From Acanthosoma haemorrhoidale (taxonomy: Eukaryota; Arthropoda; Insecta; Hemiptera; Acanthosomatidae): a stretch of DNA of 64,000 nt. Shown piece after piece: positions 9,862 to 22,374 of this stretch. Where the stretch lies: positions 97,919,189 to 97,983,188 of the forward strand of contig OV884009.1 in NCBI GenBank assembly GCA_930367205.1. The letters are read 5' to 3'. Both the position numbers and the translations under genes were made by a program. The notes under the pieces were generated by a model. It did no database searches. It was not told the DNA's origin and saw nothing but the letters and a program-made list of their open reading frames with translations. Position 1 is the first letter of the stretch. Every line of letters begins with the position of its first letter.

Positions 9862-12774
9862 ATTTTAATTCAACAAAAATACAAATAAAAACCTAAGGAC
9901 AAAAACAAAAAAACTAAGTTGTAATAAAAAAACATTATGTTCTAAGCCTTTAATGTTTGGCTAATATGTATGCTAGCAATATTTTAAAACAATGGAACGA
10001 TGGATTCGCGGTGTTTTCATTCATCAATAAATTTTGTGGTTTTTTCTTTTGAAATATCTTTCATCAAGTGCAACTTAACTCTTCTAGTGTACTTAGGTTT
10101 GTCAAACATTCTTCTCAGGAGCTCATTTTGGATTATCTAAAGCTCTCTGATGTTGGTGGGCCTGATTAAGCCCCTCCATCACGGTTACTGAGCACTTCCC
10201 ATCCGTTGCTAGGTAACTTGTCCTGGCGATCTTCTTCTAATGATACACTTCACTTTTCCAACTGAAATTAGGTTTGGTTCTAGAATTTCACATGACGGCT
10301 TGAAGAGCGTACGCCTAAATCAAAGGCCGAACAGGCTAATAATATGGAAAAAATCTAACATTAATAATGCCGTTACTTATAAAATACCTGCACCATTACT
10401 CCATCAACACTGGTCATGGCGTTAATAATGATCGTGTTCGGTTCGCATGAAGGCAATCCAGTAGTGGATCTGGCGCGAACGGTCAATAAATTCACATCAC
10501 AAGAGAGTTTTTATTTTAATTCTGAAATGTTCAAACGTTGAATAAAAATAATATATTTTGAGCACCACGTAGATTTCTTATAATTGAAGATCTTGATGCA
10601 CGCAGTACAGCAAGGCTCCAAGTTCTTTTTTAATCTAAACAAACCTTATGATTTTAATGCTTTCTAAATGTCCTAGTAATTGTTAGTTAACTGTTCAACC
10701 TAGAGAATTTAAATTTAGTCATCTATGGTGTTATTTAATGACTTAATAACATGGAAAATACTGATAACTATAAAAAATGGCAATTAATTAATTGCTTGGT
10801 AGTAAAAAAGTGAATATTTTTTCCGAGCCCGAAGGAAGATCGACCCTTACCTGAACGGAAGTATAGCCTCTGCCTGTAAGTGAGGCAGTAAATTAAAGAC
10901 AAAAATAAAGGGGAGGAAACAGAGCCGTAGGCAAAGAAGCTGTATCATGTCCAAGTACATATCTCTCTACCTCTGTCGGAGCTTTAAATCTGTAATGCCT
11001 TATCAAGCCTAAAGTAGTTGTCGTCGATGACCTGCTTGTACATTCTTTGCCCGTACATCTTTGTTTCCTGTAAAAAAAAATAGCTTATGCTCAAGGACTT
11101 ACCGTTGCTGTCTTCAATATTTCCCCTAAGCCGGTATGAATCCGTTACCTTGGTTAGCTTCTGGATCCTAGTCATGCATGCCCTCAGATTTCCTTTGCTT
11201 CTTTACAAGCTGTCCTGTCAATAGAAGATGTGATATCGTGGCTCGTGCCGGACGAAAAATGGGATGCACCGCGCCGTAAAATAACCTATCCATCACACAA
11301 TTAAGGGGTTTGTTACGGCTGTGGGAACCGTTTTTATAACAGTTTAAAACTTATTTTAATTATATTCCATTCACACCCCAGCATATATAATTAATGCGTC
11401 TCCATCATTAATTTTACAGTCAATTTGATAGGAAAATCTTTTTTTTTAATTATCAAACAATTTATAATTTAATGACTCCTCATTTTGATTCACGGTGATT
11501 ATTTAATTTTTAGCATCATCAAGAGAATCTTCCATGTAATCTTGTAATTAGCAATTTGTAAAAGAGTGCTTGCGAAAAAAAATGCGATGACACTTTTAAT
11601 GACTTTTTGTATGCATTATTTATTAAAGTGGCAACAGGAGGTGTTTGCAATAAGCGTGGTAATATATTTCACTCGATGCCCCACACAAAATGATAAGGAA
11701 ATATTTGTTAATAACTAGTTTATTAGGCGGTCCGTTCTTTTCTACGCTTATATTCAGTCTAGCTGTCAATTTTCTATATAAACCATTCGTTATCTCTGCG
11801 TTCTTCAGTCCGAATAATTGTACAATACTTGGACTTATTTGAATCATGGACGGAGAAGAATGATTGCATTAGCATTAGTTTTGCCACGGTATTTTTCCAA
11901 TAGAAGAGTGTGGACAATACCTCAAATGTTTGACGTGTAGATAGCGTAGGACTACGGTAATAATTTTTATAATATTATTTTATGCAAGGTAGAATTCAAA
12001 TAATATTTCCAAATCCAAGTCCTTAATTCTCTCCAGTATGTGTTTACATATTCTAACAAATGAATCATTTGCTCATGCAGGCATCATTTTTAACTGATAC
12101 TACAAAATTGTGAATCCAACATTTTTGTAATTTAGACCGTTAATGTACTAAATATTATTAATCAGGAAGTGGAGATGATATATTTGACTTTTTCTTATTT
12201 ATTTTTCCTCTTCATCATACTACGGTTGAAAGTCTTAAGAGTTATATTGTTTCTTAAATAATTAATCAAAACGCTCGGTGCTCTATATTTTTAAAGCTGT
12301 AAGTGGTTTTATGTATTTGATCTTCCTTCATTGATTTAATTCATTCAGAAGCAGCCTATATCTTACTATGACCAGACATAATTTTAAACATTTCTATGGG
12401 GATAGGAACTACTCCCTATAAGCAGATCCTGCAGGGTGCTAGGTAGGCTTTAAATCTTTCCTGATCCCCCATGTGAAAAACAGCAATGGCTCATAGTGTT
12501 TAACTCTGAAAGGTGCTACACACGAACAACAAGTTGGCATAGAACATCTAGACGTCAAATGCCATACTCAATGTAATAGACAAACTATTTATTAGTTAAC
12601 TACTTATTAATTAATTATTTATCGTCAATAACCATCAAATGACAATAATAATATTTTATGGAGTTGATATAAGTTTTATTTCATTATATTTAAGAACCAA
12701 ATTAACATTGCGCACCTTCTCGTTGTTTTAATAATAAACTGTTTTTCTGCCTTTGAGGTATAAAGTGAAGCTCC
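9862..12774. other. Long interval without recognisable gene
   Basis: AT-rich sequence with two GC-richer islands, about 10130-10490 and 10820-11300. The second includes a minus-strand open frame (10984-11175) that runs into a GTAAGT-like donor in another reading. I could not identify a protein family or a matching acceptor, so no exon is called. Confidence 0.35.
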
Positions 12775-12990
12775 CTTTATGAACTTATGAAGTGGTCCGA
12801 CATACGTCCCTAGAGAGGTTAAAGAACGCTGACCTGCGCCCGTTGCTTGGCGTGCCGTCGGTGGGTGAGTTCATCCGCCGGAGACAAAGTTTTTTGACCA
12901 ACTCAGTGTTTAACACTATGGCCCCATCACCCCTCCCGCATCGATGGTAACATACTGTTGGGGAAAATTAGGTTAAGAATTAGTATGTAA
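12775..12990 (+). repeat. Jockey-2 3'-end fragment
   Basis: Matches the 3' part of the Jockey-2 relic at 18905-19085, but in the opposite orientation. Shared blocks include AGAGGTTAAAGAACGC, the CCCGTTGCTTGG block and GTTGGGGAAAATTA. One frame reads NADLRPLLGVPSVGEFI, the conserved C-terminal block of Jockey-clade reverse transcriptases. It is a 5'-truncated copy of the element tail. Confidence 0.7.
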
Positions 12991-14624
12991 GTTTGATCAA
13001 AAAAGGGTGCCCCGTCAGCTTTATTAGTCAGTTCAGTCCAGTCACGTATAATGTGTATCATTATACTTGTTTATTCCTGCCTATAATTTTATAAAATAAC
13101 ACAGCCTGTATATAATGTAGCGATGCTACAAGAAAGAAATAAATAATTTGTAAATAGATTCGCCTGAGGATCTATAATTGTATATAATTATCTGTAAATT
13201 TAAAAGGACTATGAAGAAAAAAATTATAAAACGTCATTCGTTGTCTTAATATATGTGATTTGAAAGTGGTTCTAAAATGTCAAGTGTAATGTTGAGGTTT
13301 CCTTTTGGTTCCGACCACGATTTTATCGAATATTTAAATGATTTTTATTTTTAAATGAGTAGGAGATATTTTTTACTTTTTTGTTCCACAGTAATGGATA
13401 AATATTATATAATTCATAATAAATTGTGATACCCCGCCTCCGTTTTGGTTTTTATTACGGTATTTTTTATTTATACTCACAATAACTGGCAGTTTGACCG
13501 TACATGAATCTGGTCGGACTTCTATAAGAAAAGGCCCTTAATCGCCCTTTATTTTTGAGTGGGCTGTTTTGTTTAACTGCCACACAATATATCATTTCTG
13601 TAAAACGTGCGAGTTACAATTTCACAAATATCGACCCGAATAAAGCAGTTCTCTTGGTGTGAACACAGCTCTGTTTGTGTTATTTTCTAGACCCTATAAC
13701 ACTACAGACACTTAAAATGTTTCGTGGAGTATTAGGACAAAGTCTTTGTAGCCTAGCAAAGGTCGGCTTGGCATAAAAGGTACAAAATTGAAATAACATT
13801 GGAGAATAAGAGCTTGAGTTTGCTGTAGGTCCACCCTCCACCTTAACTCTACTCTATGTATCAGGCCTACACTCTTCCTAGTGTAAAGCCGACCATTATT
13901 CGGCTATAGAGCCTTTGTGCTAGATCTGTACGTGCCCATGAAAACATCTACGCATGAAAAATCTGACGACCAAGGAACTAAAGTAATAGACTATATAACA
14001 AGGAAAAGAGGGCCTTTGCCGTTGAAAGATCATTAATTATGGGAATGGGTGTACTTTTCGAGTCGTGAAGAACATGGATCGTATAGGGCATTTAGGTGAA
14101 ATCTCATGCCTCTTAGTCAAGACTTAGACAACATTACATAACAAGACAGAGAGAGAGATTACAAGTTAGAAGTTACAAGTGTTTCTGGCTTTGACAAAAT
14201 GAACGAAAGTCAAAAGAGGAAGGAGGGGAGAAGAGGGATTCGTTAGCTAGATGTGGGACAGGCTTGTGCAAAGGTCACGGCCAGGCACCTCTGTCATCTC
14301 TCTCTGATGTATCTCTGGCCCAGCTGGCAGTGATCGAACCCTCCCTCCACTTCCTCACATTTTACATCCAAGACTTGATAAAATACTAATTAGTACCACC
14401 AGGGACAAACAATAATAATCACAATAATGGGATAGTTTATAATAAATAACTCCTTTACATGTAGGGATGATTGGGTGGAATGTAGGCGAGGAGTTGATTA
14501 ATGTGCTCAAGATCAGGCTTTTATTGAGTTTAAATATGGCTGCCTGATTTACCTAAGTACAGAGGGTAGGATTCAATGAACTTGTTTTTTCCCTTATTTC
14601 CGTCTTGAATAAAACAACTCTATT
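12991..14624. other. Spacer with a possible solo LTR
   Basis: No gene supported. The stretch about 13425-13706 starts TGTGATACC, contains AATAAA (13639) and ends CTATAACACTACA, which recalls a Gypsy LTR. I found no target-site duplication, so it is not called as an element. A tRNA-like B-box on the minus strand (GGGTTCGATCAC, about 14329-14340) lacks a partner A-box. Confidence 0.35.
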
Positions 14625-14885
14625 AAGATAATATTACAATCTGCCTCATTAGGCAATAAGTAATAGTGATAAATGATCTCATTCATACCATATTTACAAT
14701 TTGCACTCACTTGCTCATTTATACAGTATTTAGAAACAGCCCATAGACCACATGGCTATCACCTCCCTTGTGTACGAAAGAGGAAGCGGAGACTTGTGAA
14801 GTCCCCCACGCGTCGGCCGCGTCACCGAATAAGAGCCAGTGGAGGCTGACCAAGAGCGCGAGAGCTACATCCGTCTAAACATTTA
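14625..14885 (-). repeat. Jockey-1 3'-end fragment
   Basis: Another copy of the Jockey-1 tail, aligned by eye with 3655-3900. It contains GGCAATAAGTAAT, the CATTCATACCATATTTACAA block and GAAGCGGAGACTTGTGAAGT. It stops before the coding part, so it is 5'-truncated. Confidence 0.75.
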
Positions 14886-15484
14886 ACTCCGGATCTAAGA
14901 CCTGGAGTAGAGTTCTGGACTCCTAGGTCTTAAGTACTGGGCAAATGCTTACGTGGATATTACTCCCTGCGGGTTCAATGTTTCCTAATTTACTTTATTC
15001 CACGCCGACTAAAAATCTGACGACCAAGCAACTAAATTAATAGACTATACAACAAGGATAACAGGGCCAGGGGACTTGTGAATGTAAGGGATCTCTCAAC
15101 TTTTAAAACAGCTATATGATAATATTGATTAAATGGAACAATATGTATTTTAATATTAATATTGCTTAATTTTTTCTTCTTCCACAAGTGTATAAGCCAG
15201 CCATCGAAATACTTAGCAAATTCATAAATGTTTCTACATTTAATGTAAATGGGTGTTATTGCACTCAGAAATACTACCAGCAATACTGTCTAGAAGAAAA
15301 GAAAACCAACAGAGTGGTTTCTATTGCTGACTACTAAAAGGTAATTTGTTGAAACACTTTTGAACTTAAATTACCGTTGGCGTCGTTGTTGCATCTTTAG
15401 CCCTAGGGAAGCTCTTCAATCTTAAACAGGTTCTAAGCTCTGGCTGGAGAAATCTCAAATGATAGAAAAGCGGGCACGACTTTT
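14886..15484. other. Spacer, nothing recognised
   Basis: AT-rich. The minus-strand frame at 15032-15283 has no recognisable motif. The phrase around 15000-15055 recurs from 13955-14005 (AAATCTGACGACCAAG-AACTAAA), a short dispersed repeat. Confidence 0.35.
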
Positions 15485-15570
15485 TTCTTCTTTTCCACAC
15501 TTCCAGGTATTGAATTTTAACCAAAAAGTAATCAGGATATTTCGAGGTGTTGGAGTATTAAATGTTAAAT

Positions 15571-16125
15571 GAGGAACCGATTGAGCTTTACGACCACTAT
15601 CGGGTAGAAGAGAGATTCGGACATATATGTATGAAAGTATTCTCCTACATGATCCCCTGCCTATATACCAGCTGCAAAGTCATCCCTTGCTTCAGATAAA
15701 GTGTTTCATTTCAATTATGATGCACACGCTGTAATGGTTGCAGTCGTTTTACTTGTCAATGAGGAACCGAATTAGCTTAACGACCACTATCGGGTAGAAG
15801 AGAGAGTCGGACCCATATGTATGAAAGTATTCTCCTACATGATCCCCTGCCTACATACCAGCTTCAAAGTCATCCCTTGCTTCAGATAAAGTGTTTCATT
15901 TCAATTATGATGCACACGCTGTAATGGTTGCAGTCGTTTTACTTGTCAATGAGGAACCGAATTAGCTTAACGACCACTATCGGGTAGAAGAGAGAGTCGG
16001 ACCCATATGTATGAAAGTATTCTCCTACATGATCCCCTGCCTACATACCAGCTTCAAAGTCATCCCTTGCTTCAGATAAAGTGCTTGTTGTGCTGTAATT
16101 GTTGCAGTCACTTTACTTGTTCCCT
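15571..16125. repeat. Tandem triplication, 190-bp unit
   Basis: Units start at 15571, 15761 and 15951, each with GAGGAACCGA, ACGACCACTATCGGGTAGAA and CTCCTACATGATCCCCTGCC. Units one and two are full-length. Unit three is cut or altered after about 16080, then resumes with GTAAT-GTTGCAGTC-TTTTACTTG. The sequence just before the array resembles the 5' flank of the Jockey-1 gag relic (7165-7230), so the array may be a repeated 5' untranslated region of that family. Confidence 0.9.
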
Positions 16126-18904
16126 CGTCATCTCGTGGACCCATCGTCAGCAGTGGAGTGCTGTTGGTACAGAACTAGTTCGCTCTTATCACGAATGGAC
16201 TTAAACGTCTCGGGGATTGTTTTTTTTTTGTACTGTATTTAGCCTTTTGAAATAGGAATAGTAGGTTATTTGCGGGTTACCATCCAATTGTATACTTTAT
16301 GAAAAAATTGTGGAGTTGCAAGACTAACACCATTCCGAGCCTCCAGGGCGAAAAGCTTGAAAAGAGAAATTGCTGTTTTGTCAGTTTTCAGTCTGCTCCA
16401 TGATGATATCGGACTTAGATAGACATGAAAGAAGGTGTATTTTGCGACAGGCTCACACTTTGCTGCATTGAGCGGGGTTCTGTCATAACTCCCGCCAATC
16501 TTATCAATCAGCTGTGATTTTATATAGTTAGCGATGGAACAGCTGTTGTAGCTAAGATGAGAATAAATAAGATTGATAAGTGTAGTATGTAAGTGTTTAT
16601 TCAATATAACTATTGATTCTTATATTGACAATATAACTCAGTTATAAGAGGTTCATTGATATATTATAAGGGCAAATATACCAAATCCAATATGAAACGC
16701 AACAGTTAACTTTTAATCTTTCTCAAGGCACAGATTGGAAGCAATTTAACACTTTTTTTATTTGTCAAGATAAATTAAAAACTGAACCTAACATAAAATC
16801 CAATATTTACACAAATAAATAGAGTAGAAGCTGCATGGATAAAATTACTTCGCAGATAATGATTGCTTCTTTGTAATAGTAAGGGTACAGGTGGTCCATA
16901 CATATATTTACAAGGAGAAAGACACAGGGTATAAAGTAAATGACAGTAAATATAGTTTTGAACATAAATCACATTAATCAACTATTCTGATTGGCTTTGA
17001 CTTAATATCATGATTCATTGACGACTTTATTTTTATAATTAATAACTTTTTTCACATTGGTATGACCATGGTAACTATTTACATTTATATTTTTAACTGA
17101 TTAAAATAGAAAACCTATACATGGAAGATGGTTGATATTTTATTAGCTCGTTAAAAATTGACTATATTTTCTTTCGAAAAACCTTTATCGAATCATATAT
17201 TTTATTAGGGGACTAAATGTGGCTGTGACGTTTAATAATCGAAACATTTTCAGGTAGGAATTTTAATGGTTCTCTCTGTTTAGGCCAGAGGAAATTTGGA
17301 AAAAAAAAATCAGATATTATATAATGAACATATATTTAAGATTAAAATTTTAAATGTAAGTTATCAAATTTATTTATTTCATTTCTTCTAGACTGCAATC
17401 TTATTTTTGGTTACATCAACTTAAGGAAAAAATATTTTGAAAAACTCTGAATTTGAAGCAGTAAATATGGTAGTGTGAGTTCTGGAGCCAAAGATAATGC
17501 TTTGGGCTTGAGGGAACGAGGCTTTGGGCTGGGGCTTTGGCTCAGAGAGTGTTGAGGTTCCGGCTGAACGAGACTGATCCCCTTGGAACATGAATGTTCA
17601 CTAGGTAACCGACTTCTTAGTGGCAACTTAAAAGTTATTACGCACGGACCTTCAGCGCACTCGTGGAATCATTCAACTCTCCTCGACTGGCCAAGAACGA
17701 GAATATAAACTTTTTTCCTTCATTCACTCAACATTGTTTAAACCTTATTCATTTATCATCGCAGCTATTTATGATACCAGAAATCACAATTTTTAGAATT
17801 ATAGGAGTAATTTTCTAGCTATATTTTAATTTCATATCTAGAGGTTTACATTTATTTTAAAACTATTTCATTGTATTTTTTTTTATGAATACTCGTTGGA
17901 ATAGTAAATTTTATTTAGAATTATTCTAATCAGGCCTAGTATTAATATATTTTTATTTATTAATTTTAAAACTAAGTGCTCTACCATTGCCAATATATTT
18001 TTTTTAAATATAGTATGATATGGTATAAATTTCGAGTTTGCTGTTTATTTATTTGTTTTTTTTACGGTTATATTTTTTTTCTTCAGAAGATTTTTGTACC
18101 ACAATACCTTCTAAGTTTGAGTTATCACTTTTAATTCTTTACGGATAACTCAGCGTTAACACTCTCTACTCAAAATTGCTAAACCTATCTTATTTAACAT
18201 ACTCTGTACGAATGTATTGTATTATACGTTCCTTGCTCGAACGGACATGCAGATTTATTTTTATTCTATGTTTCGTTTAAGTTAGTAAAACATATTAGCA
18301 AGGGATCTTTGTCTTGATTATTTTTTGAAGGAGTGTGAGTATGAGCACCTTTTGAGCCGTAGCTCCTACGAGAGTATGCAATCCTCTTAAAATAGCCAGA
18401 ATAAAAAGTATATGTTGAAATATAATTAATATATATTTGGGTGAAAGTACTTTATCTTCTTCATGGATATTTTCATGGACAGGTGAAGTAAGTTCTTTCT
18501 AAGAAGTTCACTGTTTTATCGACGCTAAAATGTCTTGAGGTTTTTTTTTGTTTTACATTTTGAAAGTTTCCCATGCGTACTTGACGCTTTAGTTGTATTA
18601 TTTGGATATGCTTGTAAGAAATTTTTTTTTTTTCCGTATCTTCTTGTTACAAAATTATGTATAGAATTTACAATAGATTTACAAATGAATCTATTTACAA
18701 TTTATTCATTATATTTCCTGTAGATTGGCTACATTTTATACAAATTCTGATTTCTACACATTGTGATCTGCATTGTAGAAAAGTATAATAACGTATATTA
18801 TACATTAATTTACTGAAATTATTGAAAGTGAAAGGGCTCACCTTATTTATCATAGACTTAAAACTAACTTACATCTAACACTAAAATGATTAACTAAATC
18901 TTAA
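16126..18904. other. Mostly AT-rich interval; one ATG-less open frame
   Basis: The minus-strand open frame 16266-16604 (112 codons) opens with TTG and has no ATG near its start. A TATA-like ATATAAAA lies inside it (about 16517-16524). I do not recognise the product. The rest, including 17411-17626 on the minus strand, shows no supported gene. Confidence 0.3.
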
Positions 18905-19099
18905 CTTAATTTTCCCCAACCCAAAGTGTTAAATACTGGGGTTTGTGAGGTGCTGGAACGAGTCATAAAACTCCCGGATCAACTGTGTCACTGATAAATG
19001 AACTCACCCACCGATGGTACACCAAGCAACGGGTGCAGGTCGGCGTTCTTTAACCTCTCGAGAGGTATGTCTGACCACTTTTCTCAAGATCCTATTCTG

Positions 19100-19900
19100 A
19101 AATTTTTGGAGACTTTTAGCTGAATTGTCAGTCAAGTGAGTATATAGTGGGGGACCGTACAGCAGTGCTGGCCGGAGGACACATTATTTATCATCAGTTT
19201 GAGACGCAGCGGTAAGTTGGGTGGTGTTAGCAAGTGGTAAAGACGGTAAGACCTTTTGCAATGTAAACTAAAATGAGTAGAGACATGGAGATGCCTATCC
19301 ATTTGTATACCGAGATAGTACATTGAGAAAGCCCTTTTGGGGGGGAAGATTAAGCAGTCGGTCTTCCCGGCGTTTGCACTGATGTTTAACCTACCCAGCC
19401 TGTCACTGATTACCTTACAAACGGACTCGGCCTGTGTAAGAGCTCTTTGTGCACTCATGCTGCTGCTGTAAACCGCAATGTCGTCGGCGAAAGCGATTAC
19501 CGCCACTTTCTTGTAGTTTGTCTAAACAATTTCAGATGTGTGGATGCTAAAGGTCACCGGAGACAAAACCGCTCGATGAGGAACGCAACAAGTCGGAGGA
19601 AGTGGGTCCGAGAGGTAATCACCCATCCGTACCCTCACCGCTCAGTCCTTCAAGATGGAAACCAACATGGTGTATAGCTGCTCTGTGCATTCCCAATCGC
19701 AAATCTATCGACAGAGCATCCCGTGGGACACTGAGTCAAAAGCCTGGATGCAGTCCAACTAGATCATAGTAGTTGCAGTTTTCCTGTAGAAACCGAGGGT
19801 GGCTTCCGTCTGTACCTTCACTAGCGGATGTTCTGTAATCAGATCAGCCTGAAAACCTGCCTGCTCGTACGAAATGATAGAATTTTCCGAACAAAACTCC
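19100..19900 (-). pseudogene. Jockey-2 reverse transcriptase relic
   Basis: The open piece 19132-19506 (124 aa) has the catalytic FADDIAVYSS block followed by the GRLNISANAGKTDCLIF and YLGIQMDR blocks of a Jockey-clade polymerase. Upstream in other frames are the QAGFQ (for GFR), then LV-VQTEA and the A-FD-VSH block. The C-terminal FQNRILRKV and ADLHPLLGVPSVGEF blocks lie at about 19110-18990. At least three frame breaks. Confidence 0.75.
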
Positions 19901-19919
19901 TTCAGGTAGTTCAGTTTTA

Positions 19920-20760
19920 CTACATACCGCAGGTAGTTTTTTTCCGGTAGGGGCACTTTCTGTACGAGGCCACGTGGTGATCATCACAGTTGGAGAACTT
20001 GGCCTTCTGTGCTCTATCGCAATCACTTGATTCATGTCCATGTGAACAGCGGACGAAGACAATTCTTTCGCCACCATGGTTCTTCGTGTGGCCAAAGTAC
20101 TGAGGCACCTATGGCATTGTCTGTTGCTTGCGATAAGGTACCTCTCTAAAGAGTAGATGGTTAATGCATCTTATTTTCCTGATGTCCTCTAGTTTTGTTG
20201 TTGACGTCACCGTCACTAGCATAGAGGAGATCTCGGTTTCACAGCCTTTATTGTCAGGCTTTCTTAGACGCCAGACATCCAAGACCCTTGGCACCCGTGA
20301 TATCGTTCCCTTGCACATCAATCCCCATTAGCAAGAATTTTTATGTCGCTGGCTTCCTCGTGGGGCGTAGGTATGGTGGGTTTTTTTTTCGATCACGCTC
20401 TGTGAACGATGCAATCCCTATCTTGGTCAACCTCGCTCTGGTGGCTGTGGTAGGCTCTGGGACATTTAATACCACAGGTGAGGTGATGGCTTCTTCATGT
20501 CACTGTCCGGGCTGCTAGGAACAGTTGTCTGTAAATTTGCGAGTTGGTCGTATCTATTACAAATCTATACTCCTGCGGAAATTTCCTGCCGAGCCATTTT
20601 TGCGGCTTTCTTCTTTATGATGGGTAAAAACTGGTCACTCTCTGATTCTGCTGGCGTCGGGGACGTCTATAGACAAGATTTGAGAGACGTAGAATCTACT
20701 TGCATTTTTATGGCAGAAGTCTGATCTTGTTATCACACTCTTATTGTATTCGTCACTGGG
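19920..20760 (-). pseudogene. Jockey-2 ORF1 (gag-like) relic
   Basis: Split over several frames. The frame 20109-20321 carries the pre-C2HC part (KLEDIRKIRCINHLLF, then QTMP) and the frame 19920-20108 the knuckle region. The knuckles are damaged but readable: the FGHTKNH block, CSHGHESSDC, then C-D-HHVASYRKCPYRKK, the usual order in Jockey gags. The N-terminal part (about 20520-20760) is weakly recognisable. Its end adjoins RT sequence without an endonuclease. Confidence 0.65.
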
Positions 20761-20800
20761 ACTGGCTGGGCTTCCTTCTGCGGTAAATTCGCGGTGGCAC

Positions 20801-21105
20801 TGCATACCTGGCACACTTAATAATAAAACATTTTTACCTTTAAAACTATAATAGGCGTCAACTGTGACGTAGGCACTACTGCAATACGGTAAAATGGCAG
20901 CGTCAAGATGGCGGAGAGTGACTGGATAACAGCTTCTAAGAAATCAAACAATGCCTTCAGATTCACTTCTTTTTGGGAATCAATTGTTTCCGAAAGTGAA
21001 CGCTTTGCCTTAAATAGGGAATAATCGTCTTTCAGTCTATACAAACTACGGTAAAAAGACATTCCCACAGGTGTTCATAAAGTTAGGCCCCACGAACGGA
21101 AACAG
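20801..21105. other. Short interval between Jockey-2 and Gypsy G1
   Basis: A minus-strand frame (20817-21068) and a short plus-strand frame beginning at the ATG at 20908 (39 codons) overlap here. Neither resembles a known family, and which strand was coding is unclear. It may belong to the G1 element. Confidence 0.3.
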
Positions 21106-22374
21106 GTAGGAATAAGGAAAGTATTAGAACGTTCTCTCAATACTAAACGAGTCGCATTAAATGCAGTATCATCTGATTGGATTCTTGCTTAACAACATAA
21201 AGACCCTTTTATTTCTGAAATTGTATTGAAATTAAATTCCGATGAGGTTGACAATGAAATCAAGGACACTTATGAAATACGTTATGGTGTACTTTGCAGG
21301 AATATTTAGCGTAACTCATGTACTCTTTGCCTCCCTATTGTACCACACTCCCTTCGATGGGCCATTTTCAATAATATCCACATTTATATTTTCACTTAGA
21401 ATGTTAAAAAACTTAAGACTCTATGTAATTACTATTAGTTTGAGAATATGTATAGATTTGTTGAGAACTATGTGACATGTGACAGCTAAACAAGGTTCAG
21501 GGGCGCGTCAAGTAGATTTGCGCCCGATACCTACCGTTCCTGAACCTTGTCACACCTCACACCGTTCATTTAGATATCTCAGGAAAATTGAGCAGAAAAG
21601 TGTTAAGCGTCACTATGTTCTTGTCTATAGCGATTCATTCACGAAATATTGAATTCTTTTCCTTACTCATTAACTTGAAGCTGATAATGCGATCAAGGCT
21701 TTATGGTCATCTATTTATTTATTTAGCTACATGACGCGACTCGTCGTAGATCAAGGACGATGCTTTACATCCCGTAAGTCTCAAGGATTTGATCCTAACG
21801 CTCAAAAATACCTTAATTTTACTGCCACGGGTTTCAGTAAAGTTTATGGCCAAATAGAAAGGCTTATGTGAACGTTAAAAGGCAAGTTGGCGATAGTTGA
21901 AAATGACAATCGTGCATGGCAAGATACAGTCCCAGACATTCAACTTGCTTTAAATACTGCACCCTAACGTGTGACGAAGATATCACCTATGGGATTAATG
22001 TTTAGAAAGGTTTCTTAATTTTATAACTATTATCAATTCTTAAATAGCTCTAGCGGCTTAGAAATTTATTCATAATGCAGATTATGCAAAAAAAAAATTT
22101 GATAAAGGCAAGACAAAAGTTATTCCCTTCCAAATAGGCGGTTTAGTTTTTCTTAAGCAGGAAGATTATCTTATGAAGGAGCAATTTAAAGTTAAATACC
22201 AAGTATAAACTCCCTGTAAAAGTTACAATGATATTGCCTCATAATCGGTATGAGTTGCAATCTATCGATGGCAAGCGCAGATATAAATTTGCACATCGTT
22301 TGCAAAAGGTTCCAGATGCCTGTGAACTTGAACCAAGGCTAGATATCAGTGATGATGATGAAAGTCGAATTTAA
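21106..22374 (+). pseudogene. Ty3/Gypsy integrase relic, family G1 copy 1
   Basis: A broken pol C-terminal region. Readable integrase core pieces are HLDISGKLS-style near 21570 (first catalytic Asp), VVDQGRCFTSR near 21740 (second Asp) and YGQIERLM near 21845 (catalytic Glu). Then come WQDTVPDIQLALNTAP and a basic C-terminal region ending ELEPRLDISDDDES at the stop near 22372. The integrase inserts retroelement cDNA into the genome. Several stops and frameshifts break it. The second copy is at 59030-60055; reverse transcriptase and gag are not seen for either. Confidence 0.8.

Larger units (their letters stand above)
18905..20800 (-). mobile_element. Jockey-type LINE relic (Jockey-2, copy 1), endonuclease missing
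   Basis: Minus-strand relic with a gag-like ORF1 (about 20760-19925), a reverse transcriptase (about 19900-19100) and a 3' tail to 18905 that recurs inverted at 12775-12990. The gag zinc-knuckle region passes within a few dozen bases into RT sequence, so the endonuclease and the start of RT are missing. Several stops and frameshifts make it inactive. It differs from Jockey-1 in sequence but shows the same kind of internal loss. Confidence 0.75.

Noticed and set aside
10984..11175. Minus-strand frame near a GTAAGT-like donor as a host exon
   Set aside because: No acceptor, partner exon or protein similarity that I can recognise.
13425..13706. LTR-like segment with AATAAA
   Set aside because: No target-site duplication and no second copy in the window.
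16266..16604. 112-codon minus-strand frame as a gene
   Set aside because: No ATG at the start, no recognisable domain and no supported splice sites.
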